64,000 nt of DNA from Astrocystis sublimbata. Lineage: Eukaryota > Ascomycota > Sordariomycetes > Xylariales > Xylariaceae. The position numbers and the translations under genes were made by a program. Numbering within the stretch: the first letter of the stretch is position 1; each line of letters starts with the position of its first letter. Under the pieces are notes generated by a model. It was given only the letters and a program-made list of their open reading frames with translations, ran no database searches and was not told the origin of the DNA. Below are positions 33,558-45,167 of this stretch, piece by piece. Where the stretch lies: positions 1,116,001 to 1,180,000 of the forward strand of contig JAJNNY010000001.1 in assembly GCA_022453515.1 (NCBI GenBank), read 5' to 3'.

Positions 33558-35587
33558 ATGAATCATCAGCAGCAGGACATGTACTACCAGCCTCAGCACA
33601 TGTCTGCTGGCCCAACACCGACGCCCCATACTGTGACTTCGAGCGCCATGCCTCAGTATGGGCACCAGCAGCCAACACTTTTACAGCCAGGCCCCCTGCA
33701 ACCGGGGCCACAGTATTCTGCGCCAACCTATCATTACGGCGGTTATACAAATGGGCTCACTTCACCACAGACGGCGCCGCCATCAGTGTCCGCTCCCATG
33801 GGCGCTGCGACTGTGCTACCTCTGCCTGGCGTGCCCAACCAGCCGCCCATGCAAAATCAGTACCAAGGGTTCGATACCACCGGGCAAATTGCTCCACCCG
33901 GGATGAAACCTCGTGTAACGGCAACTTTGTGGGAAGACGAGGGAAGCCTATGTTTTCAAGTCGAAGCTCGAGGGATTTGCGTTGCCCGTCGTGAAGGTAC
34001 GCCCGTCGCGCTAACGAATCCTCAAGTAAACAAGCTGACTGTTTTGCAGACAACCATATGATAAATGGTACCAAGCTACTGAACGTAGCTGGTATGACGC
34101 GTGGACGTCGTGATGGCATCTTGAAAAGTGAAAAGGTCCGGCATGTGGTTAAGATTGGCCCAATGCATCTCAAGGGTGTCTGGTAAGTTATGTACGTTGG
34201 TGAGAAAGGACAGGCAAGTTGCTAACTTTCCTGCGATAGGATACCCTTTGAGCGAGCTTTGGATTTTGCAAACAAGGAGAAAATCACTGATTTGCTATAT
34301 CCATTATTTGTACACAACATAGGCGCGCTTTTGTACCATCCAACCAACCAGACCCGGACGAACCAAGTCATGGCTGCAGCGGAACGCCGCAAGCAAGATT
34401 CGATGCGTAATGGGTCTGTCTCTGGACCTTCTCCAGGAGGACCTCCCCAAGGCGGTGTGTTGCCTTCTTTACAGCAGCACCAGCATCACCATCATATGAG
34501 CCTACCCGGTGCACAGCCTCTCCCGTCACACAACAGTTCCGGACGGCCTTCGCTTGACCGTGCTCACACATTCCCCACCCCTCCCACTAGTGCTTCAAGC
34601 GTGATGGGCACCATGGGCACTGCCGAGAGTTATTGGGGCTCGCAAGGCATGAACGGCGCTCAGGGTAACAACCCAATGTCTATCGACACAAATCTTAGCA
34701 ATGCCGCGCGATCCATGCCGGCTACGCCGGCCACCACCCCCCCAGGCACTACGTTGCATAGTATGCAGCCATATCCCCAGGGCACTCAGCCATATGATAG
34801 TAGCCGCAGTGTCTACAGTCATCCCACCCAGCAAGCCTCGTATTCGTCGCACAACAGTCCCGCAGATCGTAGTGTTTATGGACAACCAACCAGTTACATG
34901 AAGAGTGAAATGGGTCCGCCCTCGGGACGACCCGTTGGCGCTGGAGTGCCGGAGGGATCAGAGGTTAAAGCGCCGAACGGTATGACACATCATGGTGACG
35001 CCGGCACCCACGCGGCTGGCGAAGACGAGGCTGAGCACGACGCAGAGTACACCCACGACAGCGGGGCCTATGACGGGAACCGGACGACATACAACTACGG
35101 CAACACCGCCGTTGCTCCCATGTCTAATGAACACTCCCACATGTCCTCGGAGATGAGTGGCTCCCCGAATCATCAGGCACATTCTGGCCGTGCCACCCCT
35201 CGGACGGCTGCGGCACCCCAGCCCTATTATGGCCAACAGACTGGGTATAGCACACCACCCCGCGGATCGTCTTCGACCAGCAACCTGTATAGTGTTATGA
35301 GTAACGATCGAGGAGCCGCCAACGGCGCTTCAACCTCGGATGTGTACGGTTCCCAGACAGACATGAACTCTTCGCTACAAAACGGATATGCCCCTCCCGT
35401 CTTGAATGGTGTCCCGGGGCCTCTGAAGAGAGGTCGCGAAGATGAAGACGAGCTTCAGCGACCTCCAAGTGGCGGCATGGAACTTAAACGACGAAAAACC
35501 CTCATTGAAGGCACGATGCCCAGTCCGGGCTACGATGCGATGGCTCGTGCGCCGGCTTCCGCCGTTGGGGGACCTCGGCGGCGATAG
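33558..35587 (+). CDS. stuA: APSES transcription factor, StuA/Asm-1 type
   Basis: Three exons (33558-33996, 34050-34182, 34240-35587) encode 639 residues. StuA-type regulators bind DNA through a KilA-N-like bHLH-related APSES domain and control conidiophore or fruiting-body development, often with secondary metabolism and virulence. The N-terminal 110 residues are Gln/Pro/Tyr-rich. The APSES domain spans about 119-225: [20 protein letters not shown], then [38 protein letters not shown] and [17 protein letters not shown] long Ser/Pro/Gln-rich region follows, with a basic cluster LKRGRED...LKRRK at about 586-610 serving as nuclear signal. The ATG at 33558 is the first after a start-stop element at 33298. 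The same frame stays open upstream to an acceptor-like CAG at about 33315, so an N-terminal extension from an unseen exon is possible. Leader intron and upstream frames suggest translational control. Confidence 0.93.
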
Positions 35588-38500
35588 AAATTTCATTTCT
35601 CCAGCCTGCAATTGAGGACTAGTACATTACATGCCGTTGAAGCTTGGCTGAGTAACATGGTCAAGCCAACTATCCGCTTCACAGCCCACCACCATCCTTT
35701 ACGCGCCTCTTTTGCATAAATTCTTTGTATTCGCTGCGAACGACTAAGAGCTAGCATGTTATTACATGCATCACCACGCGATACGATAATGAAACTTACG
35801 ACTCTGATTATTGCTATTCATTATCACTTGTGGCCGTATCCGGCCTTGATGATGGAGTAATTTGCTGCGATGGGATAATATTCTCAAGTCACGTCGGTGC
35901 GGAGCAACTGAGAATTCTGTTCAAAGGGATTTTCCCATGCTTTTTAGGTTTTAACGAACATGATGAGGCCGCTCCGTTTTACTTTGTTCTTTTACACCTC
36001 ACATCTGGTGAAGACGACGCGATGGTCCTACACCTCATTCCCTTAATTACGATTGACGATAAGACAAATGGGTTTTTTTCCTTCTTCTTTTATTGGGTTC
36101 TGTCTTCACACAAAAAGGGGTCGGTATGTGCGGCGTGTGTTGTCGGAAACATCCGGTTATCAGATTTGCGGTGTGGCAGTATCATAGGCGGAGCATGACG
36201 GTCCAGAGTCCTCCCCGCTTCTTGCACAATGAAATAGATAAAGCTACAAACAGTTGTGTGATGCCCATCTCGTGTCTTTGAATTGGTGCATGTTTTTTTG
36301 AAGTTAAGATGCTTTTCAGGCTACGTGGTAACAGCTGTAGGTAGCCGTCCATGACAGCTAACATTAGGTAGTTCTACATCTACTATTTTCTATTCTTACG
36401 TATGAAGGTTGGGTGGGACTTCTCTTACCAGAAACTTACATGCATGGTTTCGACTGTTGTAGACATTGACGTGATTGATTCCAGCTGATTCAACTCTGAC
36501 TGACGCCCCTCGCCCCCATATCTTTCTCAAGATGCAGCATTTTAATCTCTGGTATGGAAACTAACTAAATAGTCTATTCATGCTGGCGAAAACACAGAGA
36601 AGAGAACATCCACCGCTTCTCCTTCTTCTTTCTCTCTTCCCTCTTCGTATGTCTCCCGTACCACCGGAGGGGAGGTCCAAGCCTGTAGCACCTGGACCCA
36701 CAGGTGGAATTGGTGAGTGTTTTTATTGTTGGTGAATGAAACAATGACCTCTGTTAACTCGATATCACCCGGGTCGGTGGGTGGTATTATCTTGACTGCA
36801 TGCAATTCAAGGCTGGTCCAGATCCACTCCAATTTTGAAGCAGGTCCCCTTCCAAACCCAAGCATCGGCTTATCTGTCCTTCTTGTTCTCAAAACTCGCT
36901 CTTCTTCACACGTCCAAATACACCGTTGTGCTAGTGCAACATCTGTCAATTGATTACAGGTATTTACGCCGCTAGTTCGACGTCTCAGATCCCGAGAATA
37001 ACAATTTAGACAATGAGCCGAGGTATTTGATACGTTATGAATTTCATGACCAATTGCTTATTGAAGCCGTAACACGTCATGTTCAGCCTATGATTAACCT
37101 TTACCTGTGGATAGTCTTGTAGCTGAGTATAGCACAAGCCTGTTTGGTTCATCGTACAAGCTCTCATGATACCGGTGAATTCTTTTTCTTGTCATCATAT
37201 TAAGGAGTGATGCGTCCGGGCTTGTTGTCACGGAAAATAAGCGAACAACGTCTCGCTTATGCCGCACTACACATGAAACAAACAACCGTCTACGGCGAGG
37301 AGTGAGCAGAACTCGGCCTCTCTAGGTATTTGAGCGTTCGCTCGCTCGATCTTGTAACGATCTGTTCTATCACTGTTGTGTCATGTATTTCTGGGACAGG
37401 CAGAGCAAGCAAGTAACATCCGACATTGACATTGACAATGACATTAGTTACACGTTGGACCTCCTTATTTTGGGGTGATCAGCCCGACGCATTGCTGATC
37501 CGTTGATACCTTTCGGGTTCTTGCAGAAAGAAACCCTTTGATCTGTATTCCAAGGTGCCAAGCTAGCTCATCATCCATTGCCTCGCCCTCCATCTATTAC
37601 AGCGCCGCAACTTACATCTAACGATTTTGATGGCTCTGGTGATACACGGACTACCTACCTAGTTACCCGACACCTTAGCCTAGCAGCCATCCGATTCTAG
37701 CCCTGGTCCTGGTTATGTAGTCCAACGTGGGGCGTCATTACAGCCAACGATAGGGGGCAAACAAGATGAAAGATGGGCTTGAGAGCGGTGGGAAGTAGGT
37801 ACGTGAGTAGATAGGTAGCACGAAGGCCCCGGGCCGCTGCATACGCTGCATTGCGTGTGACGTCAAGGCCGCAGGACAGCAGCCTGTCCAGCTAGCTAGC
37901 TGTCCACACGAGAGGCGCACAGTTTATACGGTGTGATAGGGGATGTTTCTCTCTCCTCTCGCCCTCTGGTTGTGTGTGCGGGAGAAGAGAGAGGAAACGA
38001 GCGTCGTCGTCAACGTCACATCTGTTACTCCGGCTACACATTACCCCAACTCGAGGGCGCACAGGGCTACACATGGCGGAGCTGGGCAGATGAGGCAGGT
38101 CAGAGAGTGCTCGCACGAAATCCCAAAGTCCAAGCTCACAAAGCGCAAGGCGAGACAGGGCAAGACAGGGCAAGGAAAGGTAAGGTAAGGCAAAGTGTCC
38201 CCCCCTCCAACTCGACACGGTCTGGCACGGCATTTCCCACACCAGCGTAATCGCCTCCCTCGTGTCCCGTACCCCCATGGGCCCATGCCCCGCACGTCCA
38301 GCGCCCTCTCGTCTCACGTCGTTGGTTCCACACGTGCGAGGCTTGCATTGATTTTGCCTCTCTCCCCTCCCCTCAGGGCAATCTGAGGAGATGGATCAAA
38401 GGGCCTGGCCTGGGGACCCGGGGGTTGCGGGATACGTGGGATATTAGATGGGACGGTTCGGTACGGTACGAGACGGGACGGGTATAGTATAGCACGCCGA

Positions 38501-40016
38501 CAGGCGGGATTTAGACTCAAGAGAGTCGGTGTGGGTGTGTACACGGAAGTCAAGGCTCACTTTCGCAGCCAATAGCTGCAAAGCTTTTTGCCACTGTTAC
38601 TCGTGTCTAGCGGCGTTCGACGCAAAGGGGCTCTGTAACGTGGATTATTACTTATTTTGTTAATTACGTAGTACATCTTCATTGCTATCCTTTATATCTG
38701 ACAGACAGTTTCGCTATTTGTTTTCTTGTGCTCATATCGTGAAACGTGCTCCTTCTGGGCTTCAATCAGTGGTACGTGGCAGACGAGAAACTCGTAACGG
38801 TTCAAGTCAGGGGTCGTTGATGAGCGAGGCCAATGACAAGAATGATTCCGCAATCTGTGTCCCTGCGGAATTTGACTGAAAGAGGGAAAAGAGGGAGAAT
38901 TCAGTGTCGCGTACTGGGGTCAAATGGAGCCAATGAGTATATGTTGTGGTTACATTTCCCTTGAGTGCAGCAACTCGTCAAGTGTGTGGACTGTCTGACA
39001 TCTTCTTATCTTGCATTTTAAACAGTAATTATGATCGAGAGCCTAGACCGAACCCAAATTCAATTGTTATCAAAGACCAATGACCCTAAACTGAGTAAAC
39101 TGATCATGCAAAGTGTTCCTCAAAGCCAGTGTTGACGATGTTATGAGACCCCGCTCAGATCACATTCTGCCAATATACTCGCTGCTGCTTTCATATTATA
39201 TCCCCTAGACCAATTATCATTACAAGAATCTTGTGATAAGTTTCTTAATTGTGATTGTCATAGCGACTTTGATAAATTGAGTCGAGACAGCGGATAGAAG
39301 CTAAAACCAATTGAGGGTTGAGCCAGCCGAGACAGGTGTGGGATCATTGGAATACAGCGTAGCGCATGGATTGTCGGAGGCAACTAATCACAGCAAGTAC
39401 TGAAACTGTTTCTGAAAGTTCACAACCTACTGTTGATTTATCATCATACATATATAGAAGTATGAATGTGTGAGGCACGTGAACAGTCTTACTCAATGCC
39501 TTAAAAATTTGTCGTGAGCTTAATGGTGCTAGCAGTACACTAACCATATATTGGAATTGATGTCAGTACGTGCGACCTGTAGTGGCCTTGAGTAATAATG
39601 GTGAAGCTGCCATGTTATCCTCAATCACACTCCACAAATACAGATCGATCGAGGCTGACTACACTGTTGTAGTTTGAGAAGTTGAGGTGCTCCGGCCTAA
39701 CCGAGGTTTTCTGCCTATAGTGTCTTAGGAGCATTCACTATAATTATTGAATAATGATGATTGCCTCTGCTCCAATCTACCAACACCATTGTGGTGGATT
39801 ATCGTGACACTATCATTTTCCAATACTTTGCTCTCCCGACTGTCGTCGAGAACTGCGGAGTTCAGCAACACCACATGGACATGGGAACAACAGGCTTCTG
39901 AGCTGTCGTAAACTTACCGCCACTGTTCTTCCCACGAATTACACGCAGATGCATTTATACATACAGTAAGACTATGTGCTGTCGAACTCTGACAATCCGA
40001 AGGGAACGGCTCACCT

Positions 40017-40511
40017 ATGTCGATGTCAACACCATGCCAGCGAGTTCGTCGCTATCCAAAAGGGCTTCTGAAAATAAAGAGACATTGTAGCGTTACGATC
40101 GCATACCAAGAGAAAAACACTTGGGCTGCACGAGGCGATACTTGGCTCACACTTTTCAGTCATGACGAATACCCTACGGCACAGTTGCTGAGCAAGGTTC
40201 ATTTCGTTGTAGCATGTGCACAGCTGTGTCATGAGCATCCGGGAACACTGACCGGACCGTATCATGTGCCATTTGGCAGTGACTATATGAATCACTTACG
40301 GAAATTGGGAATGGCCCTCGTAAACATAAAAAGGCTACAATATCCGGGTGGCGGTGCTCTAAACGAGGAGGTCGCTCTCTGGTTCGTAATATACCAGGTA
40401 GTGATTGAGCCCTTCAGTCGAGCTTACTCACTTATACAAACTATTTGTATGTACTTGTTGTTATGTAGTAGATTGTGGGAATCACTGTCACGTAGGGCAT
40501 CTATGGGCTAA
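40017..40511 (+). CDS. Unsupported hypothetical frame of 164 codons
   Basis: This is the longest ATG-initiated frame in the AT-rich stretch beside the island at 40.6 kb. I recognise no domain, signal peptide or family. The middle contains two hydrophobic stretches (around LLSKVHFVVACAQLC and ALWFVIYQVVIEPF). It may be a chance frame or a scrap of a decayed mobile element; no splice partner was found. Confidence 0.15.
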   Translation: MSMSTPCQRVRRYPKGLLKIKRHCSVTIAYQEKNTWAARGDTWLTLFSHDEYPTAQLLSKVHFVVACAQLCHEHPGTLTGPYHVPFGSDYMNHLRKLGMALVNIKRLQYPGGGALNEEVALWFVIYQVVIEPFSRAYSLIQTICMYLLLCSRLWESLSRRASMG

Positions 40512-40529
40512 CTTTCATACGCGTCAAAC

Positions 40530-40740
40530 TCCACTTTAACACCAAAACTCACCACGTTTGCTAATTGATTAAAAATACTTACCATAATCGAAGAAAAAAA
40601 AAGACTATTGGAAACTTTAAAGCTTAAACAATTAAACCTTCTTATTCGACTAGTTATAAGTATATTTTTAATAGTATGGTATACGATTGATTAGTAGCGT
40701 TTTGAAATACCGCTAATTTTGGTGGGGTACTGTTGACGGG
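40530..40740. mobile_element. AT-rich island with degenerate inverted flanks, probable transposon relic
   Basis: The core (about 40560-40700) is rich in TTAA, TAAA and poly-A/T, unlike the flanks. On the left ACACCAAAACT and TAATTGATT occur in that order; the right edge, read in reverse complement, gives CCACCAAAATT and TAATCAATC in the same order. This looks like a decayed terminal inverted repeat changed by C-to-T mutation. No transposase can be read. Confidence 0.4.
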
Positions 40741-40841
40741 GGTGTATACCGATGGGGTCGAGGGATAATATTCTAGATTCGTAAGAAACCTCCACCTTGT
40801 TAGGGTAGAAGCAAGCCCGACCTATATACATGGGAGTTACC

Positions 40842-40900
40842 TAGTGAATAGTCCATACAATAAGGCCTTGTCCCAAGGCTTTGACTGCAACTATTCACTA
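40842..40900. repeat. Nested inverted repeat (59 bases)
   Basis: TAGTGAATAGT at 40842-40852 is exactly complementary to ACTATTCACTA at 40890-40900. Inside, AAGGCCTTG (40862-40870) faces CAAGGCTTT (40874-40882) with one mismatch or wobble. Transcribed, this would fold into an interrupted hairpin. It lies about 220 bases upstream of the first BTB gene and next to the AT-rich island; either a leader structure or a transposon end is possible. Confidence 0.65.
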
Positions 40901-41117
40901 CCTATCTAGGTACAGTAGCAAGGGCCATATTCTAGCCACCTCACCTTCTCTCCCAGGCCTGCAATATCTACCTAGGTAAGTACGTACACGTGTTGTGCAC
41001 AGAAACTCGCTATTGAAAACTTGATCAACTCTGGATGCGCCCTACTTCGTACGCATTCTTGGTAACACCGGCAATCTTCATCAAAATAAAAGCTCCCGGA
41101 AAGCCCGCCAGTCCACG

Positions 41118-42241
41118 ATGGCCCTGCCTCTTGCAGCTGGCCTAGAGCTTCTTCGCTCCGGCAAATACAGCGACCTCACGCTTTTGTGTGAGGACCAGGA
41201 GTTTCGCGTGCATAAGAGTGTTGTGTGTATCCTATCGCCGGTTATCGCTGCTTCTATGAAAGAAGGCTTTACGGTAATGTTGAATACCACCCTTTCCCGA
41301 CGGAAGGCCTTCCAGACCGATATTGAACGTAAACTAATATATTCATAGGAAGCAAAGACTAGCACTCTCAAGGTTGAGTTCGATGCTAAGATACTGAAGT
41401 GTATGCTCGACTTCATGTACATGGGTACATACGAATATGCGCCTCAGGGTTCTGAACCTACCTCCAGCGAGGGAGGTAACCCGCAAGGTATGTTTCATAT
41501 GCAACTATGGGAGTTCTCCTACTTTTCTGATAACTATTCACATCAGCTTACTTTTCACCACGTACATCATTTTTAACCCATGTTCAAAATCTTACTGACT
41601 ATGGAGTCTCTGAAGCCCAGGGCAATTCAACGGATACCCAGGCGAAGCAGGCTCTGATCCTTTCCGACAGTCTGATCCACCACGCAAAGGTGAACAGCAT
41701 TGCAGACTACTATGGATTAGCCACATTGGCCACGTTTTCGGTGAACGAGATCGAAAAACTGCTGACGGAGAATTGGTCAGCGGACGCTTTCTGTGATCTA
41801 CTCCAAGAGGCCATTGGCTCTACAGGAGACAAAGGTTTCCGACAGTCTATCGTGAAATGGGCTTCAAACAACGTGTTTGAGCTCATGGACAAGGACCTAT
41901 TCTCCGAAGGGAAGCTTGCGAACGACATCGCTGCAGAGGTTCTCGCGAAATGCACGAAATCCTTCAAGAATATTTCAGCTTCCAATGGAAAGCTCGAGGC
42001 GGTGATCCGTGACAAAAACAATTCTCTGTCTTCTCACAAGGCGCATCTGGCTATGGTTGCTAAAGACTCGTCAAAAAGACACGTGTGTCTCAACCCAGGT
42101 TGTAAGCAGGGGTTCGGCCATGAGATCAAAGTAGAACCGAATGGATTGGGCTTGAAGCTTTGCTGCAGCAAATGCGGCAGTCGATTTAGATCCAGGGACT
42201 CAGGCAGCTGTCTCATTTCCAGTGGCTTTTCTGACGTGTAG
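41118..42241 (+). CDS. BTB/POZ protein with C-terminal cysteine-pair motif, copy 1
   Basis: Three exons (41118-41273, 41349-41487, 41616-42241) encode 306 residues. The BTB fold starts at once: LLRSGKYSDLTLLCEDQEFRVHKSVVC, then SPVIAASMKEGF, and after the first intron the FDAKILKCMLDFMYMGTYEY strand-helix typical of BTB. A linker is followed by a helical region shared with the other two copies (HHAKVNSIADYYGL, KWASNNVFELMDKDLFS). The tail has C-x4-C (CLNPGC), about 19 residues, CC-x2-C and a last Cys, resembling a zinc ribbon. Fungal BTB proteins of this type are numerous and mostly uncharacterised; BTB proteins often act as Cullin-3 adaptors or dimerisation modules. Intron 1 lies at phase 0 right after the GF(T) residue, exactly as in the two related genes near 49.7 and 51.8 kb, showing common descent. 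Confidence 0.85.
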
Positions 42242-44444
42242 ACATCTGATTAGATAGTCCAAGCGAAGATGGAAAATGCGTCCCTTCCTGTATTAGCTCT
42301 ACGGAATTGTGACGAATTCATAAGCACAGTGACCCAGTATGAGGAATTGCATGTTGTATCGTCTGCCATCGATCACTCCATGTTATCGACGACGAGTCTA
42401 ATTTACCGTTGTAAGACACTGGAAGCACGCCAGCATTAGAGCACCGAACGCGAAGCCCGATCGTGGTATCAACCGAGTCCCGGGGTATATCCCGCTCTCT
42501 AGGGTCGGGTTTCATCTACGTAGTACATGATGGTTTATAGAGGCATTGGATTGCTCTCAATTGCACAATCGAGCATTAGCGATTATCACGGAGCATGTGC
42601 GAGCACGAAAGCCGTCACGTTCTTTTGGACTCCGGCGCCAGGGCCGCGTATATCGCAAACGGGAGACATCAGCCACCGACCCGAGAAGCCCGAGCCGTGA
42701 AACCCGAAGCCGAGCGCAAGCCCAAATTGAAGTCATGCCATGGAGATGTTTCCGCTACCAGGCCCGACGGAATACGAGTCCCGATGTTGGGCAAAGCCGT
42801 ACATCCGCGCATAATCGGGACAGGAAGAAACCCCGACAAACCCACTGTTTCCGAAGCCCGAGGACGGGCTTCGACGATCACGGGCGGACTTACCGCGACA
42901 AACATACTTACCAAGCATTGTGTAGCTCAGATCGGTAGACATTTCGGGTTTTACGGGTGTCGGCTCTTGAATCGCACTTGAAAATAACAGGTGCTCAGTC
43001 AGCAACAAAACAACAAAGCAACGGGCAAGATCCGGGCCCGAGCATATAGGTACATAGGCAATCAGTGAACAAATGGATTTACTGCAAACACCGCCACGGC
43101 CGTCGGGACTTACAATCATTATTCGCTTTTGCGTAAACCTGGCCGATTGGTCACGGCTTTCGGCTTCAATCAGACCCAGTGGTGCAAGTGAGCAAGATAT
43201 CGGCGGACATCTTCGTCTCCAGTGCTCTACCCTCTCTCCCTCCCTACAATATGCCAAAAATGGCACGACCGCGAAATCGCACCACGACCTCACCACCCCA
43301 AGCAAGATCCAAAACCTGTTATGATGCCTGCTTCATGACGGGGTGATTTATCCACGGCCCCGTGACAATAGCGCCATGCACTATCGGCCTACGGACGTCG
43401 GGGTTAAGTCGAGCGAAGGGCAGCCCACCATCATCGGGTTGTGGCTAGGAGGTTTATCCCAGGAAGCAACGCAACGCCCACTAACCCTTCTCCTTGTGTG
43501 TATGAATTAGAAGGTTGATCCCGGGTCCAATAGAGATTGGAGTTCGGCTGGAGTAGCTCGAAATGGGAAACAGCCATCGCACGACCTCTCACACTACCTA
43601 GAGCCATAAAATATGGTTCTTACTGCACCGCACGTGCATTGCTGCGGCAGCGCCACTAATCGCATGTACGTGTAAGGACGGGTGGGCCGATCAACTTTAA
43701 TCATGATCAAACGATCGTGGGGTACGTCGAAAGAGTGCGGGGGAGATAGTTTAGCTGCCTAAGGTGAGTAGTGTGGTATTCCAATCCAATTCCGTAAAGA
43801 GGACCTGAGGGACCAATCTTCCCACCGCGGACAACACTAGAACTTCCCGCAGCCCTGTTCTGCAGGCACCCAGCACTATTGGAACTTAGGTAGGTAGGCG
43901 AGCTCCACGAAAGAACAATCTAGGTAGATCACTAGAGGAGGGTGTGGCTCACTGGACAACATGCTACGAAGTGACTAACATAGTTTCTTCGACGGTCAGA
44001 TGACTGATTGGGAATTCGACTAGTAGTAGCGAGCTACTGCATCGACGAGGCCTGGACGAGGTCTAGATTCCCCTTTGTTCAATTGTCACAAAGGGCACAC
44101 ATAGCGATTGAAGACAGAGTAGTGATGGGCATTGCCCACATGTGACTGATGTTCAATTGATTCAAACAGGAGGCACAATAAGTGACTCGAAAAGCACATT
44201 TCATATCCGATCCAATGAGGGTAGAAGACGTGACAGCTGGCTGTGTTCCCTCATACCAACGCCGTGATTAAAAACAAGAAAATAAAATGACCAGTCGATA
44301 GCGTTTCCGAACCGTGCGCGTTGAGCCATCTCAGTAGTATAGTATAGAAATTCTCATTGGTGAAAAAAGACAAGCTCGCTCTCAAGACAAAGATAACGAA
44401 ATAGAAAATCATTCGTTGTGATCATTACAGAGGCAAACATTGCG
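42242..44444. other. Intergenic region, 2.2 kb, with CCCGA-rich patch
   Basis: From about 42540 to 43300 the DNA is rich in CCCGA/GCCCG words and poor in stop codons on both strands, producing several overlapping open frames (plus 42546-42938 and 42595-42981, minus 42733-43305). None has a recognisable domain. A strong hairpin lies at 42852-42873. The rest is featureless. Confidence 0.45.
42852..42873. repeat. Perfect 9-bp hairpin CGAAGCCCG / CGGGCTTCG
   Basis: Two exactly complementary nonamers are separated by four bases (AGGA). The stem is GC-rich and would be stable in RNA or single-stranded DNA. It is not near a gene end that I recognise. Confidence 0.75.
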
Positions 44445-45167
44445 TTAGAGAGCCAGTTTGCCCTGATGTTGTTGGCTGCCCAACACATCGTCGACCAGAC
44501 CTCTCCATAGCCCGGTGATCATGTTGGGGCCTTCTGCGGCAGCCTCGGCATCGTGGATGAACTTCAGCTCAACACCATCGACACCCATGCCCTCTACTTC
44601 GGTGAGAGCGATGGGCGAGACGAGGTCTGGGTTCGTCGCGACGACGCTGATCTCGGACGTCAAGACGGGCGCATCAGCAGTCTCGGCCCTGTGCTGAAAC
44701 ATGACGTTGTCGGGAAGTAGAGGGACACGGAGTTTGCCGTAGGGGTCGGAGCTGGCGCCGTCAAGAGCCGCGGAGCCGGGAACCACCATGTTGTCGATGC
44801 TCCTGGCGGTTGCGTTGGGCGCAGCCGTGCTCGAGAAGGTCTGCATCAGACGCATCTTCTTGGGTTGAGGGTGAGGCAGGTTGGATGAGCGAGTGTAGAG
44901 ATGGCGAGAGTGCTGCAAAGCGTTGTTAGTGCCCATGCAATCCAAATAGTAGCTGTATCAAGTGGCTCGCGCGAGCGCATCCACGTAGCTTAAGTTGATG
45001 GGAGCTCTTACATCAGACTCGACATTCCGGTCCTTCAGAAGATCCGCATACTTCCTCGACAAAGGCGCGCCAGCCCTGGAGCTTGTGAGAAGCGTCGAGG
45101 GCTGAGCGGTTGTGGTGATGGAGCGGGCGAGCTTGGCGACAGGACCAGTGACACGGGGGCCAGCCAT
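44445..45167 (-). CDS. Conserved mitochondrial-looking protein of unknown function
   Basis: Two exons (45167-45012, 44912-44445), joined at phase 0 across a 99-nt gtaaga intron, encode 207 residues. The N-terminus (about 1-40) is rich in Arg, Ser, Thr and Ala with no acidic residue (KLARSITTTAQPSTLLTSSR), the composition of a mitochondrial presequence. Further readable blocks are APLSRKYADLLKDRN, LYTRSSNLPHPQPKKMRLMQTF, APNATARSIDNMVVPG, KLRVPLLPDN and a C-terminal TEVEGMGVDGVELKF segment. I remember similar proteins from other Pezizomycotina but know no assigned function. No membrane segment is obvious. The start was chosen as the first ATG before the presequence-like stretch; a frame continues upstream without ATG. 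Confidence 0.75.

Larger units (their letters stand above)
35588..41117. other. Intergenic region, 5.5 kb
   Basis: Begins with the 3' UTR of the stuA-type gene. Most short frames lack an ATG or any conserved motif. From about 38.9 to 40.7 kb the DNA becomes more AT-rich, ending in the island at 40530-40740, which suggests decayed repeat DNA. One clean ATG frame (40017) is listed separately with low confidence. Confidence 0.45.

Noticed and set aside
35830..36198. Plus-strand frame of 122 codons after the stuA-type gene
   Set aside because: It starts with GTG inside the probable 3' UTR and has no motif.
42733..43305. Minus-strand frame of 190 codons in the CCCGA-rich patch
   Set aside because: Stop-poor composition yields several such frames on both strands; no conserved feature singles this one out.
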